A DNA stretch of 64,000 nt from Venatoribacter pacificus (GCF_025318105.1 NZ_JAOANI010000019.1:62001-126000), one strand, 5' to 3'; counted from the stretch's first letter, positions 34,114 to 43,608 are shown. The notes: generated from the sequence alone by a model not told the origin. Numbers and translations: made by a program.

Positions 34114-35226
34114 ATCGTACAAGGCTTCAAGAATATGGCTGAGGTTATTGTCCAGAGTTTTAGTTTTTTCAGCAGTTTTGTCTAGCGTCGCCGTGGTTTG
34201 ATTTGCAAGTGCCATTAGCTGTTTCTCCTGATCTTCCTCTAAGCCTAAAGTGAATAGCATGGCTTCGAGTTTTGTTACCATATTGTTGGCAATATTGGTT
34301 ACATTTTCGGAGTAATTACGGATTTCTCTATTCGTTTCTTCGATGTTCTTCTCAGCTTTCTCGATAACATCATGGAGCAGCTTTATTCTCTGCTGATGTT
34401 TTTCCTGTGACACACTTGAAATAGCATTGGCTCTGCTATTGGCAACATCAATAAGAACGGCTAGGTGGTCATTCAAGCGACCGTATTTTATTTCATCGTT
34501 AAGTGGCATGTTTTTAATCAGGATAATTATCATTCCATAGCAAATGACAGTACGGATGCCAGCATGAGTAATACGTTGATTGGCATCGCGGAATTTCATC
34601 AGTACTTTTGCCTCTATAGATTCCTCCTCGCAGCCGAGCAAAACAGGTTTTTTGTCGGCAATTAAAACACAGCAATTGAGGCCGAATTTTGCTGTAATGG
34701 AAATAATTGCTTCAGCAAGAATGTCATTGCTATGAATGGCCTGTACGTCTTTTACAAAGTGGATAATCTGCCCCAACTCGCTGGAGCTGGTCATGGCTTC
34801 CATCGCCACGTTCATGGCTTCCTGGGATTGGGCGATGGCTTGTTTGCGGTCGATGCCGCGCTGCAGTTGGATGTGCATTTTTTCCAGCAGCAGGGTTCCG
34901 TCGACGGGCTTGGTCAGGTAGTCATCGGCCCCGGCTTCAAACCCTTCCAGACGTTCTTCCGGGCTGTCTTTGGCGGAAACAAAAATGACCGGAGTACTTT
35001 TGCTTTTCGCCAGTTTACGAATGGCAATGCAGGTGTGATAGCCGCTGATGCCGGGCATGCTGACATCCAATAAAATCAGATCAGGCTCTTCCTGCTCCAG
35101 CAATGCCAGGCACTGCTCGCCGGAATCGGCTTCCATCAGCCGGTATTCATCTTCCAGCAGACTGCGCAGAAGCAGGCGATTGTCGGCGGCATCGTCGACA
35201 ATAAAGACAAGCGGTTTGGGCGTCAT
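34096..35226 (-). CDS. Response regulator with uncharacterised coiled-coil output domain
   Basis: A 376-residue protein. Residues 1-125 are a CheY-like receiver (phosphoacceptor Asp in LILLDVSMPG, lysine in YLTKPV). The rest begins with a short helical linker, then a GAF-like region (about 150-250) and a long helical, probably coiled-coil tail (about 265-376). No DNA-binding or enzyme motif is visible. The DNA for the tail is markedly richer in A+T than the receiver part, so the gene may be a mosaic. GGAG seven bases upstream selects ATG 35226. Confidence 0.75.
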   Translation of the reverse strand: MTPKPLVFIVDDAADNRLLLRSLLEDEYRLMEADSGEQCLALLEQEEPDLILLDVSMPGISGYHTCIAIRKLAKSKSTPVIFVSAKDSPEERLEGFEAGADDYLTKPVDGTLLLEKMHIQLQRGIDRKQAIAQSQEAMNVAMEAMTSSSELGQIIHFVKDVQAIHSNDILAEAIISITAKFGLNCCVLIADKKPVLLGCEEESIEAKVLMKFRDANQRITHAGIRTVICYGMIIILIKNMPLNDEIKYGRLNDHLAVLIDVANSRANAISSVSQEKHQQRIKLLHDVIEKAEKNIEETNREIRNYSENVTNIANNMVTKLEAMLFTLGLEEDQEKQLMALANQTTATLDKTAEKTKTLDNNLSHILEALYDLLAQQ

Positions 35227-35573
35227 GCACACACTCCGTCAATATTGGCCAGTTGTTATATAAGTGGTCAATGCGTTCATTAGAGCTACCGATATTCATG
35301 TGGCAAGTCAGACAGTCATTGCCTGTACGGTGCGCAGATTAAGAGTTTAGTCATCATTATGGTTATTCTGAGTCTAGTCACTGCGGGGGAGGTATCAATG
35401 CCGCGTGGTCTTTTTGCTGTGTCGTCTTATTGCTGTGGCAGGTGATGCGGTTGTGGCAGGTGTGCGGTGGCAGCGTTGGAGAGTCAGCAGTAAAGACGTT
35501 GAATACGGAATGGGGAGGGTGCATCAGCCTGTCAACAGACAGGCTGATGCAAGGGCGCTCTGGCGGGCGTCAG
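35227..35573. other. Intergenic region with a 13-bp perfect stem-loop
   Basis: About 350 noncoding bases. The only clear structure is GCATCAGCCTGTC (35521-35533) pairing with GACAGGCTGATGC (35538-35550) over a four-base loop. It lies just beyond the stop of the minus-strand solute-binding gene but lacks a uridine run on that side, so it may be an RNA 3'-end stabiliser or a Rho-dependent site. GTGGCAGGTG is repeated near 35434 and 35453. Confidence 0.6.
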
Positions 35574-36362
35574 TCAGAGGGCTTTGTTGGCTCTGTCTTT
35601 GACCGACAGCGGAATGTCGGCTTCCCATTTTTCATAGAGGTTAAGCAGCTTTTTCTCGCGATACAGCACCGGAATGCGTTCGTTGTATATATCAATCAGC
35701 ATCTGTGACAGCGGGGTGTTGGCAAAAGCAATGTAAACATCTTTGCCATTGGGCATCTCATTCATAACGTAGCGCGTCATATCCTGACCACTGGCGGATA
35801 CCGCTTCAGCGATTTCATCCCACTCATCAATCATGTAGTCAATTTTGCCAGCGTCCAGCAGCTCAAGACCCTGTGCGGTGGTACGGTATTGCACCAGTTC
35901 AAAGGTCTGATCTTCTTTGGCGATGACATCGTAGTCTTTGATCCAGCCGACTTTTTTGCCCGCCAGGCTGGCCGTACCATCCCAGGGAAGATTGCGGCTG
36001 GCTTTGCTTAATACCGACATATATTCAACATCAATGGCGTAGTCGGGGAAGAGCAGCTCCTCTTCGGTATTTTTATTTTCACCGACGATGGCGTTGTAAA
36101 CGCGGTATTTGGTGACCATTTTCATCGCCCGGTTCCAGGGCACAATGGCTGTTTTTACTTTCACCTGCACCGGTTCGTAGACCGCTTTCAGGACTTCCCA
36201 GTAAAGACCACTGCCGTCAGCATTGGTGAAGCCTTCCCACTCGGGAGCAACCACGCTGATCGATTTAATATTGTCACGGGTAAAGACAGACGTTTGTTCG
36301 GCGGCATTGGCCGGGAGCAGAAAGCTGCCAGCAGACAGCAAAAATATAAGGGACTTGAACAT
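35574..36362 (-). CDS. Periplasmic solute-binding protein, SBP_bac_3 type
   Basis: A 262-residue protein with a clear signal peptide (MFKSLIFLLSAGSFLLPANA, then A) and the fold pattern of the family 3 amino-acid-type binding proteins (WEGFTNADGSGLYWEVLKAV near 45; GKKVGWIKDYDV near 130; YMIDEWDE near 170). No permease or ATPase gene is adjacent, so it may serve an unlinked transporter or act as a sensor input; many such orphan proteins occur in marine gammaproteobacteria. AAGG seven bases upstream supports ATG 36362. Confidence 0.78.
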   Translation of the reverse strand: MFKSLIFLLSAGSFLLPANAAEQTSVFTRDNIKSISVVAPEWEGFTNADGSGLYWEVLKAVYEPVQVKVKTAIVPWNRAMKMVTKYRVYNAIVGENKNTEEELLFPDYAIDVEYMSVLSKASRNLPWDGTASLAGKKVGWIKDYDVIAKEDQTFELVQYRTTAQGLELLDAGKIDYMIDEWDEIAEAVSASGQDMTRYVMNEMPNGKDVYIAFANTPLSQMLIDIYNERIPVLYREKKLLNLYEKWEADIPLSVKDRANKAL

Positions 36363-36552
36363 GAAAGGGCCTTGGCTTGAGTGATTGTATAATCTTAACA
36401 CTTGTACAGCCATGTATCGGTTCATGTTGCCTGGAATGACAAAAAAGTCTGCGGAATTGCGTAACAGTTCCCATGAATTACAAAAAAAACGCAGAAGATC
36501 GAAGTGCTTCTGCGTTTGAATTGCTACTGACTTTTTTATATTCAGAGATGCC

Positions 36553-38025
36553 TTAATTACGGCCGTTCAATGCATCCAGTTTACGCAGCATGATGCCCAT
36601 TATCTGTTGATACAACAGACTGCCGCTGTGCAGGTCTTCAACGCCGAGGTCGATGCTGGGGTTGTCGTTAACTTCAATAATAACGGCACGGTCGCCGCTT
36701 TCTTTCAGGTCGACACCATAAAATCCATCGCCCATGCATTTGGCCGCTTTGAGGGCGGTTTTAATGACTTTTTTCGGTACTTTATCCACCGACATCGCAT
36801 CGGCATTGCCGGATTTATGCGAGCGCGCGCTGTGGTTGTAAATCTGCCAGTGGCTTTTGGCCATAAAGTAGCGGCAGGCGTAAATGACCTGATTATCCAT
36901 AATGCCGATACGCCAGTCGTAATCGGTGGGCATAAACTCCTGCAGCAGCAAAATTGCCGAGCGTTGGCTCAGGCGGTCAATGCATTCAATCAACTGCTCG
37001 CGGTCCTTGGCTTTTTCTACGCCGATTGAAAACGAGCCGTCCGGCACTTTGACGATAACCGGTAAACCTAATTCGGCAATCAAACCGTCGAGATCGTAGG
37101 GGCGTGTGCCCATAATCAACCGGGTTTTGGGCGTATCGACTTCAAAGCGCTGTAAGCGTTCATGCAGATACACTTTGTTGGAACAACGCATAATGTCCGT
37201 CGGGCTGTCGATGACCAGCAATCCCTGATTTTCTGCGCTCTGAGCAATCTGATAGGTGTGATGATCCACGCGGGTGGTTTCACGGATAAACAGAGCGTCG
37301 TATTCACCAATACGGGATGCATCTTTCCAGGTGATGAAATCGACATTCAGACCTAAGTCTTTACCGGCTTTTTCAAAGGCTTTTAAGGCGCCTTTGTTGG
37401 ATGGCGGCAATGCTTCTTCCGGGTTGTGCAGAATGGCGAGGTCGTATTTAAAGCGTTTACCGGAACGGCGGTTGCGCCAGATTTTATGGCTGAACGTGTT
37501 CAGCGCTTCGGCAAACTGGGTTTGTCCGGCGTCGTCGAGATCATCCAGCGAACAGCAGGTCACCGTACTGATGGTCCACACACCGGGCTGGTGGCGGGTC
37601 AGGGTGATATCCAGTACCGGAAAAGCAAAGGTATCAAAAATACGGCGGGCAACACCGGCCAGCTCTGGCTGATCGCTCTGGCCGAAATAAATCCGCATCG
37701 CCAGTTGTTGATTGTCGGCATCACGTTTTTTGTAGCGCGTGTCGAGCTGACGGCCGTAGCGTAATGGCAGTGGCTGTCCGGCTTCGAAACTGTTCAGCTC
37801 GCGGATGGCGCGTACGGATGGGAATACCTGTCCACCCCGGGCTTCGGCCAATAAAGAGCCGTAGTAGCCGGTACTCAGATAACTGTAGTCGCGGCACAGG
37901 TTGATGACATAGCCGCGGGTCTCGGCAAAGTCGCGCAGGTATTGCTCTATCGCAATCACCTGATTGGTCGGATAAAACGGACTCCAGTCCGTGAGCTGGT
38001 CGACGAGCACGAGCAAAGGTTTCAT
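36553..38025 (-). CDS. RimK-like ATP-grasp ligase with RLAN N-terminal domain
   Basis: A 490-residue protein. The first ~150 residues resemble the RimK-like ATP-grasp N-terminal (RLAN) domain; the C-terminal ~290 residues form an ATP-grasp domain with the nucleotide-lysine segment LPVIVKVPDGSFSIGVEK and the metal site VIIEVNDNPSID near the end. ATP-grasp ligases of this kind form peptide or amide bonds. A GNAT/C39-peptidase fusion gene lies divergently next door. GGAA upstream of ATG 38025 fixes the start; the frame is open 49 codons further without homology. Product and substrate are unknown. Confidence 0.78.
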   Translation of the reverse strand: MKPLLVLVDQLTDWSPFYPTNQVIAIEQYLRDFAETRGYVINLCRDYSYLSTGYYGSLLAEARGGQVFPSVRAIRELNSFEAGQPLPLRYGRQLDTRYKKRDADNQQLAMRIYFGQSDQPELAGVARRIFDTFAFPVLDITLTRHQPGVWTISTVTCCSLDDLDDAGQTQFAEALNTFSHKIWRNRRSGKRFKYDLAILHNPEEALPPSNKGALKAFEKAGKDLGLNVDFITWKDASRIGEYDALFIRETTRVDHHTYQIAQSAENQGLLVIDSPTDIMRCSNKVYLHERLQRFEVDTPKTRLIMGTRPYDLDGLIAELGLPVIVKVPDGSFSIGVEKAKDREQLIECIDRLSQRSAILLLQEFMPTDYDWRIGIMDNQVIYACRYFMAKSHWQIYNHSARSHKSGNADAMSVDKVPKKVIKTALKAAKCMGDGFYGVDLKESGDRAVIIEVNDNPSIDLGVEDLHSGSLLYQQIMGIMLRKLDALNGRN

Positions 38026-38364
38026 AACATATTCCGCAGAGCGAGACCGATAAAAATAAAGTGATTGCTGAGCCTTAACGGTGTCACATTGCACGTTGGC
38101 AGGATGCTCTGGTTCGTGGGCCTGAAGAGGCAAAAGAAAAAGGGCTGTCCGTGGCCTGGCGCTTGTGATCATCAGCAGGCGGCAAGCACCAGAACAGTGC
38201 CAGCCGAAAGGTCATAGTATGCAGTGAACAGCGCTTCTGCCAGTAAAAAATAGCCGTGGCGCTACTTTTTTTCAGTGGCCGTGAAGACTATGCTCAGCGG
38301 CGTTATCAGTTGTGTATTAACCTGCACGGCTGAGTCTCATTTATGCCACTCATAACGGATTTTT
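38026..38364. promoter_or_regulatory. Divergent intergenic region (ATP-grasp / GNAT-C39)
   Basis: About 340 bases between two divergent genes that probably act together, so it should hold both promoters. I see no confident operator or promoter; an AT-rich stretch with A6 and T7 runs lies near 38246-38272. Confidence 0.4.
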
Positions 38365-39462
38365 ATGCACCCTCGTATGGCCGAATTGGCCGATGTTCCG
38401 GCGCTCAGTGTGCTTGAGTCACAGGTATTCAGCGGTGACTGTCTGAATGCCCGGCGTTTCCGGCATTTTATCCGCAGTGAACACAGCGAGCTGTGGTGTT
38501 TGGGCAATGAACAGGGCGTGTTGCTGGCGTATGCTCTGGTGCTGTTTCATCGTGGCACATCACTGGCGCGGCTGTATTCGCTGGCGGTGGCTCCGGCCGC
38601 GCGCGGACAAGGGCTGGGGTTGCAGTTACTGGGCTGGGTGGAAGAGCGTGCGCTGGCGCGCCATGTGTTATTTATGCGGCTGGAGGTGCGTAAAGATAAC
38701 CTTAACGCGCTGTCTTTGTATGAACGTAATGGCTACCGCAAGCTGCGCAGTCTTAAGCACTATTATGAAGACGGTGGCGATGGCTGGCGCATGGAGAAGC
38801 ATTTGCGCGGGGCAATCCCTATTCCGGAGACCATTCCGTTTTATGCGCAGACCACACCGTTCACCTGCGGTCCGTCGGCATTGCTGATGGCCATGCGCAG
38901 TCTGGATAAAGGCATTGCTCTGAATCGCCTGCACGAACTCAATTTGTGGCGTGAAGCCACGACCATTTACCTGACCACCGGCCACGGCGGAACGTCACCG
39001 CAAGGTCTGGCGCTGGCGGCTCACCATCGCGGGTTTGATGTGCGGCTGTGGCTGTCGGATATCCGTGTGGCATTTCTGGACGGTGTGCGCAGCGAACATA
39101 AACGTGAAGTGATCCAGCTGGTGGGGGATGATTTTCAGAACCGCTGTGATGTGGCAGGCATCATGATCGACGTAGGCAATAAAAGCGTGGATGATTTACG
39201 TCAGGCGCTGGCGGCGGGATATCGCATTCTGTTGTTGATCAGCACCTGGCGGCTGAATCGTAATAAAGCGCCGCATTGGGTGTGGCTGGTGGCCATGGAC
39301 GACGACTACGCCTATATCAACGATCCGGATGTGGATGCCGACCTGGATCAGGTTGCGACCGACAACCTGTATGTGCCGGTCAGTCTGGAAAATCTGGCGC
39401 GTATGATTCAGTACGGCAGCGCGCAGTATGGGGCGGCGGTGTTGTTGTCGGTCAAAAGCTGA
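38365..39462 (+). CDS. GNAT acetyltransferase fused to a C39-type cysteine peptidase domain
   Basis: A 365-residue fusion. The N-terminal GNAT domain (about 5-145) has the acetyl-CoA loop ARGQGLG and RimI-like ending ALSLYERNGY. The C-terminal papain/C39-like domain has cysteine in TPFTCGPSA (near 167), histidine in KAPHWVWLV (near 304) and aspartate in INDPD (near 319), a plausible catalytic triad. Together with the neighbouring ATP-grasp ligase this gives a ligase, an acetyltransferase and a peptidase, a set suited to making and trimming a small modified peptide. This role is inferred from domain logic only. Confidence 0.8.
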   Translation: MHPRMAELADVPALSVLESQVFSGDCLNARRFRHFIRSEHSELWCLGNEQGVLLAYALVLFHRGTSLARLYSLAVAPAARGQGLGLQLLGWVEERALARHVLFMRLEVRKDNLNALSLYERNGYRKLRSLKHYYEDGGDGWRMEKHLRGAIPIPETIPFYAQTTPFTCGPSALLMAMRSLDKGIALNRLHELNLWREATTIYLTTGHGGTSPQGLALAAHHRGFDVRLWLSDIRVAFLDGVRSEHKREVIQLVGDDFQNRCDVAGIMIDVGNKSVDDLRQALAAGYRILLLISTWRLNRNKAPHWVWLVAMDDDYAYINDPDVDADLDQVATDNLYVPVSLENLARMIQYGSAQYGAAVLLSVKS

Positions 39463-39531
39463 CGCGTTAATGCATTAAGAGGGCTGCGCTAAAAGGCTGC
39501 GTTTACGTTCTGAGGTAGTCTCCCCTATGCT

Positions 39532-39744
39532 TCAGGACGCTGCGTGTACATAAGGCTCGGTGCGTTCCGGGTCATACAGCTCATCAAATTCGGCGGCGCG
39601 CTCTGAGCGCAGCGCTACCCAGCCGGCCACATCTTCGCGCCATTCTTCCATCGGCCGTATCAGCGGTGCGGCCAGCATTTTGGCCTCGGTGCCTCGGGAA
39701 GCAAATACCAGAACCTGTTCCACTTTGTATGCCTGTAATGCCAT
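39532..39744 (-). CDS. Small conserved-looking hypothetical protein
   Basis: A 70-residue acidic protein (starts MALQAYKVEQVLVFASRG). GGAG eight bases before the ATG and codon use like neighbouring genes support it as real. No motif recognised; it is mostly helical and probably cytoplasmic. It lies between the GNAT-C39 gene and the sphingomyelinase, transcribed opposite to both. Confidence 0.6.
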   Translation of the reverse strand: MALQAYKVEQVLVFASRGTEAKMLAAPLIRPMEEWREDVAGWVALRSERAAEFDELYDPERTEPYVHAAS

Positions 39745-40017
39745 GTCTGTTACTCCGCGATTATCTGACTCTGTGCCGGTAGTGAGTGCTGCGACTAGGT
39801 GGCACTTTATACCAGAATAGAGGCGCTCAGCCTATGCCGGACCTGTGCCCAGGATGATCTCCGGTCATCAAAAAACAGCATAAGTGGCGCGAAAAAACGT
39901 AACAAAAACAAAGAGTTCTGAGATATGCTGGACGAAAGTCCAGGAAGGGCTGCGCTGAATATTCTCCGCTGACAGCGACTTATTAATCCGCTAACGATGA
40001 CAACCAAGAGATTCCCT

Positions 40018-41745
40018 ATGCCGAACCTTGTCCGTTTCCGTTCCACTGCACAGATCAGTGCTGCCGCGTTATTGCTGGTGGCTTCGTCCGGTGCATTGGC
40101 GATGTCGCAGCCACCGCAGTCGCTGAACAGTGAGATCGTATTGACCAACAGCACGCTGGAGACTCTGCAGGTAAGCCTGCAGGGTACTGCTAATGCTGAA
40201 CTGCTCAGCGCCGAAGTACCGCCGCTGGCAACCCGTACTCTGGCCCGCCTGACCCGTGATGCCGCGACCGACAGCAGCCTGGTGCTGAATCTGAGTTCCG
40301 ATGCCGATCAGTTTGTATTGCAGCAAAATACTGCAGGCCTGAACGTCAGCTTTACCGCCAGTGGTAATGGCTGGAATCTGGCTGGTCAGAGTGACGAAAA
40401 CATTCATCGTCAGGCGGCCAATATTGAAGGCCGCGCCGCCACACTGGCGGTAAAAGGTGAGAGCCTGAACGACGGCGGTGTTATCCGCTATGTGTTGCAG
40501 GAGCAGGATAATAAGCCTGTGGCCGCAGCACCCGGCGATTTCAGCCTGCTCAGTTATAACATCTGGGCGACCACCATTTTCGGCTCGAAAAAAGTATCCA
40601 CCCGTCTGACGCAAATGCCGGAAGTGATGGCTGGCTACGATGCGCTGGTGCTGACCGAAGTGTTTGATCTGGCCGAAAGCAACGCGCTGCTCGACGATCT
40701 GCGTGCAGAATACCCGTATCAGACCGGCGATATTTTTAAACTCGGTAAGGTGCTCGGTTCCGGCACACGCATTCTGTCGCGCTGGCCAATTGTGTTGGAA
40801 GACTCGCACGCTTACAGCGATTGTGACGGCATTCAGTGTGCGGCTACGCGTGGGGTGATTTATGCGAAGTTGAACAAGCAGGGCAAAACGTATCACCTGT
40901 TCGCCACCCATACCCAGTCGTCCGATGACGATGCCAATCGCAACGCCCGTCTGGCACAGTTGCAGGAAATGGGGGATTACATCCGCAGCCTGAACCTGCC
41001 TGCGGATGAGCCGGTGCTGATGGCCGGTGACTTTAACGTTAATAAAATCGGCCTGCCGCAGGATCGTGATTACCTCGAAGCTGTGCTGAATGCCCGTGAG
41101 CCTCAGAATACCGGCCATACGCTGAGTTTCGATTCCAATACCAACCATTGGGCGGAAGCGCCGTATCTGGAATACCTGGATTACACCCTGGTCAGCAATG
41201 TTAACCAGCCGGCAGTGAGTGCCACGCAGGAAATTATTGCGCCGCGTTCGCTGCAGGATAACCTCTGGGGCGAATGGGATTTATCGGATCATTATGCCGC
41301 CCGTGGTTTGTTCCGCTTTGATGACAGCAATGTCGTCCGCAGCGCATTTCCTTATGCCGGTGACGTGGTGCATCTGCAAACTTCGAATGGCCAGTACCTG
41401 CGTGCCATGAGTGGGGGGGGCAGCTTTGTCTCGGCGGGTTCATCGCAGGTCGGAACCTGGGAAAGCTTTATTATGGCCAGTCTGGCTGACGGTAAAGTGG
41501 CTCTGCAGGCGCGCAATGGCGGTTATGTTGGTCTTCATTCTTACCTGTTGGGCACCCTGACCACGGGACACAGTAAAGACAGTGCAGCAGCGCAGTTTGA
41601 ACTGGTAAATCTCGGTAATAACCGTGTAGCGCTGAAAGCCGATAACGGCAAATATCTGCGTGCCGATTTTGGCGGTGGTGCCGGTGCCAGCGCTGGTTCC
41701 GCCAATATTGGCGCGAATCAGACCTTTGTGCTGATTCGCCCATAA
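40018..41745 (+). CDS. Secreted sphingomyelinase C-like phosphodiesterase with beta-trefoil-type tail
   Basis: A 575-residue exported protein. A signal peptide ends near residue 28 (SGALA). A variable region follows, then an endonuclease/exonuclease/phosphatase-type catalytic domain (about 175-430) with the expected residues: asparagine in LLSYNIW, glutamate in VLTEVFD, GDFNVNK, LDYTLVS and the closing SDHY (near 423). The last ~140 residues contain repeats of NGQYLRA/NGGYVGL/NGKYLRA, suggesting a fascin- or trefoil-like carbohydrate or lipid binding module. Related enzymes cleave sphingomyelin to ceramide and act as haemolysins. ATG 40018 is preferred over 39997 because AAGAGA precedes it at normal distance. 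Confidence 0.83.
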   Translation: MPNLVRFRSTAQISAAALLLVASSGALAMSQPPQSLNSEIVLTNSTLETLQVSLQGTANAELLSAEVPPLATRTLARLTRDAATDSSLVLNLSSDADQFVLQQNTAGLNVSFTASGNGWNLAGQSDENIHRQAANIEGRAATLAVKGESLNDGGVIRYVLQEQDNKPVAAAPGDFSLLSYNIWATTIFGSKKVSTRLTQMPEVMAGYDALVLTEVFDLAESNALLDDLRAEYPYQTGDIFKLGKVLGSGTRILSRWPIVLEDSHAYSDCDGIQCAATRGVIYAKLNKQGKTYHLFATHTQSSDDDANRNARLAQLQEMGDYIRSLNLPADEPVLMAGDFNVNKIGLPQDRDYLEAVLNAREPQNTGHTLSFDSNTNHWAEAPYLEYLDYTLVSNVNQPAVSATQEIIAPRSLQDNLWGEWDLSDHYAARGLFRFDDSNVVRSAFPYAGDVVHLQTSNGQYLRAMSGGGSFVSAGSSQVGTWESFIMASLADGKVALQARNGGYVGLHSYLLGTLTTGHSKDSAAAQFELVNLGNNRVALKADNGKYLRADFGGGAGASAGSANIGANQTFVLIRP

Positions 41746-41765
41746 AGCGGAGTTTTAGCAGACAT

Positions 41766-41795
41766 AAAAAAACGGAGCAGCAGCTCCGTTTTTTT
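41766..41795. terminator. Bidirectional terminator
   Basis: CGGAGC (41773-41778) pairs with GCTCCG (41783-41788), extended by A7/T7 on either side. It lies between the sphingomyelinase and the converging FemAB-like gene. Confidence 0.93.
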
Positions 41796-41815
41796 ATTGC
41801 CGTTGTTAAACTACT

Positions 41816-43012
41816 TCAGCTTTTAAACGGCAGCAGGCTGCGTGCCTGTTGCTCATAAATAATAACCTGAGATTCTTCTTCCCGGGCGAATTGTGCAACG
41901 GCCTGCTGGAATTCCGGCTGCATTAACTGGTGATAACTGAAGGTGCTGACCGGAGTAAAGCCACGGCTGATTTTATGTTCTCCCTGGGTTCCCGGATCAA
42001 AACGTTGCAGGTTATGCTTTATGCAAAATTCAATGCCCTGATAATAACAGGCTTCAAAATGCAGACCGTCGATGTCTTGCTGGCTGCCCCAGTAGCGACC
42101 GTAGAGCGTGGTGTCATCAAAAAAATACAGGGCAGAGGCCAGAGGCTGGCCATCTTTTTCAGCCTGTACCAGTAACATCTGTGCGGATAAATGCTGACGG
42201 CAACATTGAAAAAAAGCTTCGTTTAAATAGCCCTGAGAGCGTCGGCGCCAATAGGTCAATTGGTAACATTGGTAGAAAAAATGCAAGTCGGCAGTACTGA
42301 TCTCGTCGGCGGTTTTTTGCACGATATTAATGCCCGCTTCCTGCAGTCGCTGACGTTCTTTGCGCACATTTTTGCGTTTGCGGCTGGCAAAAGACTGCAG
42401 GTAATGATCAAAACTTATATAGCCCTGATTAAACCAGTGAAATTGACAGCCACGGCGACGCACGGCGGCTAATGGATTGTCTGGCCGCGGCTGTGCGCAC
42501 AGCGTGTCGAGTAATGGCCGGGTTGTATTGTCGATAAAATTCAGATGCCAGCCGGATAAATGTTGCTCTGCGCATAAGGTGTGTACGGCATGAATCGCAT
42601 CCTGCCAATATTGTTGCCGCCGTCCATCTGAGGTTGCGTTATGCAGCAGGCGTGGGCCGCTGGCAGGCGTGAAGGGTACCGCCCACAACAGCTTGGGATA
42701 ATATTCCAGGCCATAACGCTGATAGGCCTCAGCCCAGCTCCAGTCAAAAACATATTCGCCATAACTGTGGTCTTTGCGGAAGCAGGGAATAATCAGTTCT
42801 GCTTCGCCCTGCGCGTTGTGCCGAACCAGATAATGAGCCAGCCAACCGCTGGCGTGCGTAGCGGTACCGGTGCCAATGCAGCCACTGTCTTCCAGCGCCG
42901 CAAGAAACTGATAATTCAGAAACGGGTACGTTCCGCCGCTGTTCAGCTGCAGTGCCTGCCATTGTGCTTCAGGAATATCGCGGATGGTGGTGATCAGGCG
43001 GAAATCCGTCAT
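41816..43012 (-). CDS. FemAB/GNAT-like acyltransferase (DUF482/PF04339)
   Basis: A 398-residue protein of the DUF482 group, made of two GNAT-like halves as in FemAB aminoacyltransferases. Typical segments include YPFLNYQFLAALEDSG near 30, YVFDWSWAEAYQRYG near 90, SRKRKNVRKER near 215 and RFDPGTQGEHKISRGF near 340. The family is annotated as peptidoglycan-recognition or biosynthesis related but biochemical proof is scarce. The terminator beyond its stop is shared with the sphingomyelinase. Confidence 0.82.
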   Translation of the reverse strand: MTDFRLITTIRDIPEAQWQALQLNSGGTYPFLNYQFLAALEDSGCIGTGTATHASGWLAHYLVRHNAQGEAELIIPCFRKDHSYGEYVFDWSWAEAYQRYGLEYYPKLLWAVPFTPASGPRLLHNATSDGRRQQYWQDAIHAVHTLCAEQHLSGWHLNFIDNTTRPLLDTLCAQPRPDNPLAAVRRRGCQFHWFNQGYISFDHYLQSFASRKRKNVRKERQRLQEAGINIVQKTADEISTADLHFFYQCYQLTYWRRRSQGYLNEAFFQCCRQHLSAQMLLVQAEKDGQPLASALYFFDDTTLYGRYWGSQQDIDGLHFEACYYQGIEFCIKHNLQRFDPGTQGEHKISRGFTPVSTFSYHQLMQPEFQQAVAQFAREEESQVIIYEQQARSLLPFKS

Positions 43013-43149
43013 TAAGAGCGATCCGTAGTGTCTGTTGGCTGTATATCCGTGTCTGGCACAGAATATTTGTCGGCTTATGGGGGAAAGCAGTGACCTTATG
43101 CAGGCTCAGGCCTATTATAATGGCTGGAATAACTGCTACGGAGGGAATT

Positions 43150-43608
43150 ATGTTCCGTCTTGATGAACGACTGCAATCGGATACCACCCTGATTGGCCGC
43201 CTGCCACTGAGCCAGGTATTGCTTATGAATGACAGCCGTTATCCCTGGGTCATTCTGGTTCCGGCCCGTAACGATGTTTTTGAAATTTATCACCTGTCGG
43301 AAGAAGACCGTATTCAACTGGCAAAAGAATCCAGCTGGGTGTTGGAAAAACTGGCGGATCATTTTTCCGCCAAGTCGATGAACGTTGCTGCATTGGGGAA
43401 TGTCGTGGCGCAGCTGCATGTGCATCATGTTGCCCGTTTCAGCAATGATCCTGCCTGGCCGGGGCCGGTATGGGGACACAGCCCGGCCGTACCTTACAGT
43501 GCGGCAGCACTGGAGGAACGCGTGCATGAACTGAAAAGTTTATTTGCCAGTCATTTTGTTGAAGATCTGCACGCTGAGGACGACGAAGAAAACAACGTCT
43601 ATTGGTAA
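43150..43608 (+). CDS. HIT-domain hydrolase/transferase
   Basis: A 152-residue protein of the histidine-triad superfamily, with QLHVHHVAR near residue 97 as the triad segment (HxHH, a variant of HxHxH) and the preceding NVAALGNVVAQ strand. Such enzymes hydrolyse nucleotide phosphoramidates or dinucleotides. GGAGGG five bases before ATG 43150 fixes the start. It precedes a glyoxalase II gene by 21 bases and is likely co-transcribed. Confidence 0.85.
   Translation: MFRLDERLQSDTTLIGRLPLSQVLLMNDSRYPWVILVPARNDVFEIYHLSEEDRIQLAKESSWVLEKLADHFSAKSMNVAALGNVVAQLHVHHVARFSNDPAWPGPVWGHSPAVPYSAAALEERVHELKSLFASHFVEDLHAEDDEENNVYW

Noticed and set aside
40069..41148. Open frame of 359 codons opposite the sphingomyelinase gene
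   Set aside because: Antisense shadow; the plus strand has signal peptide and full catalytic motifs.
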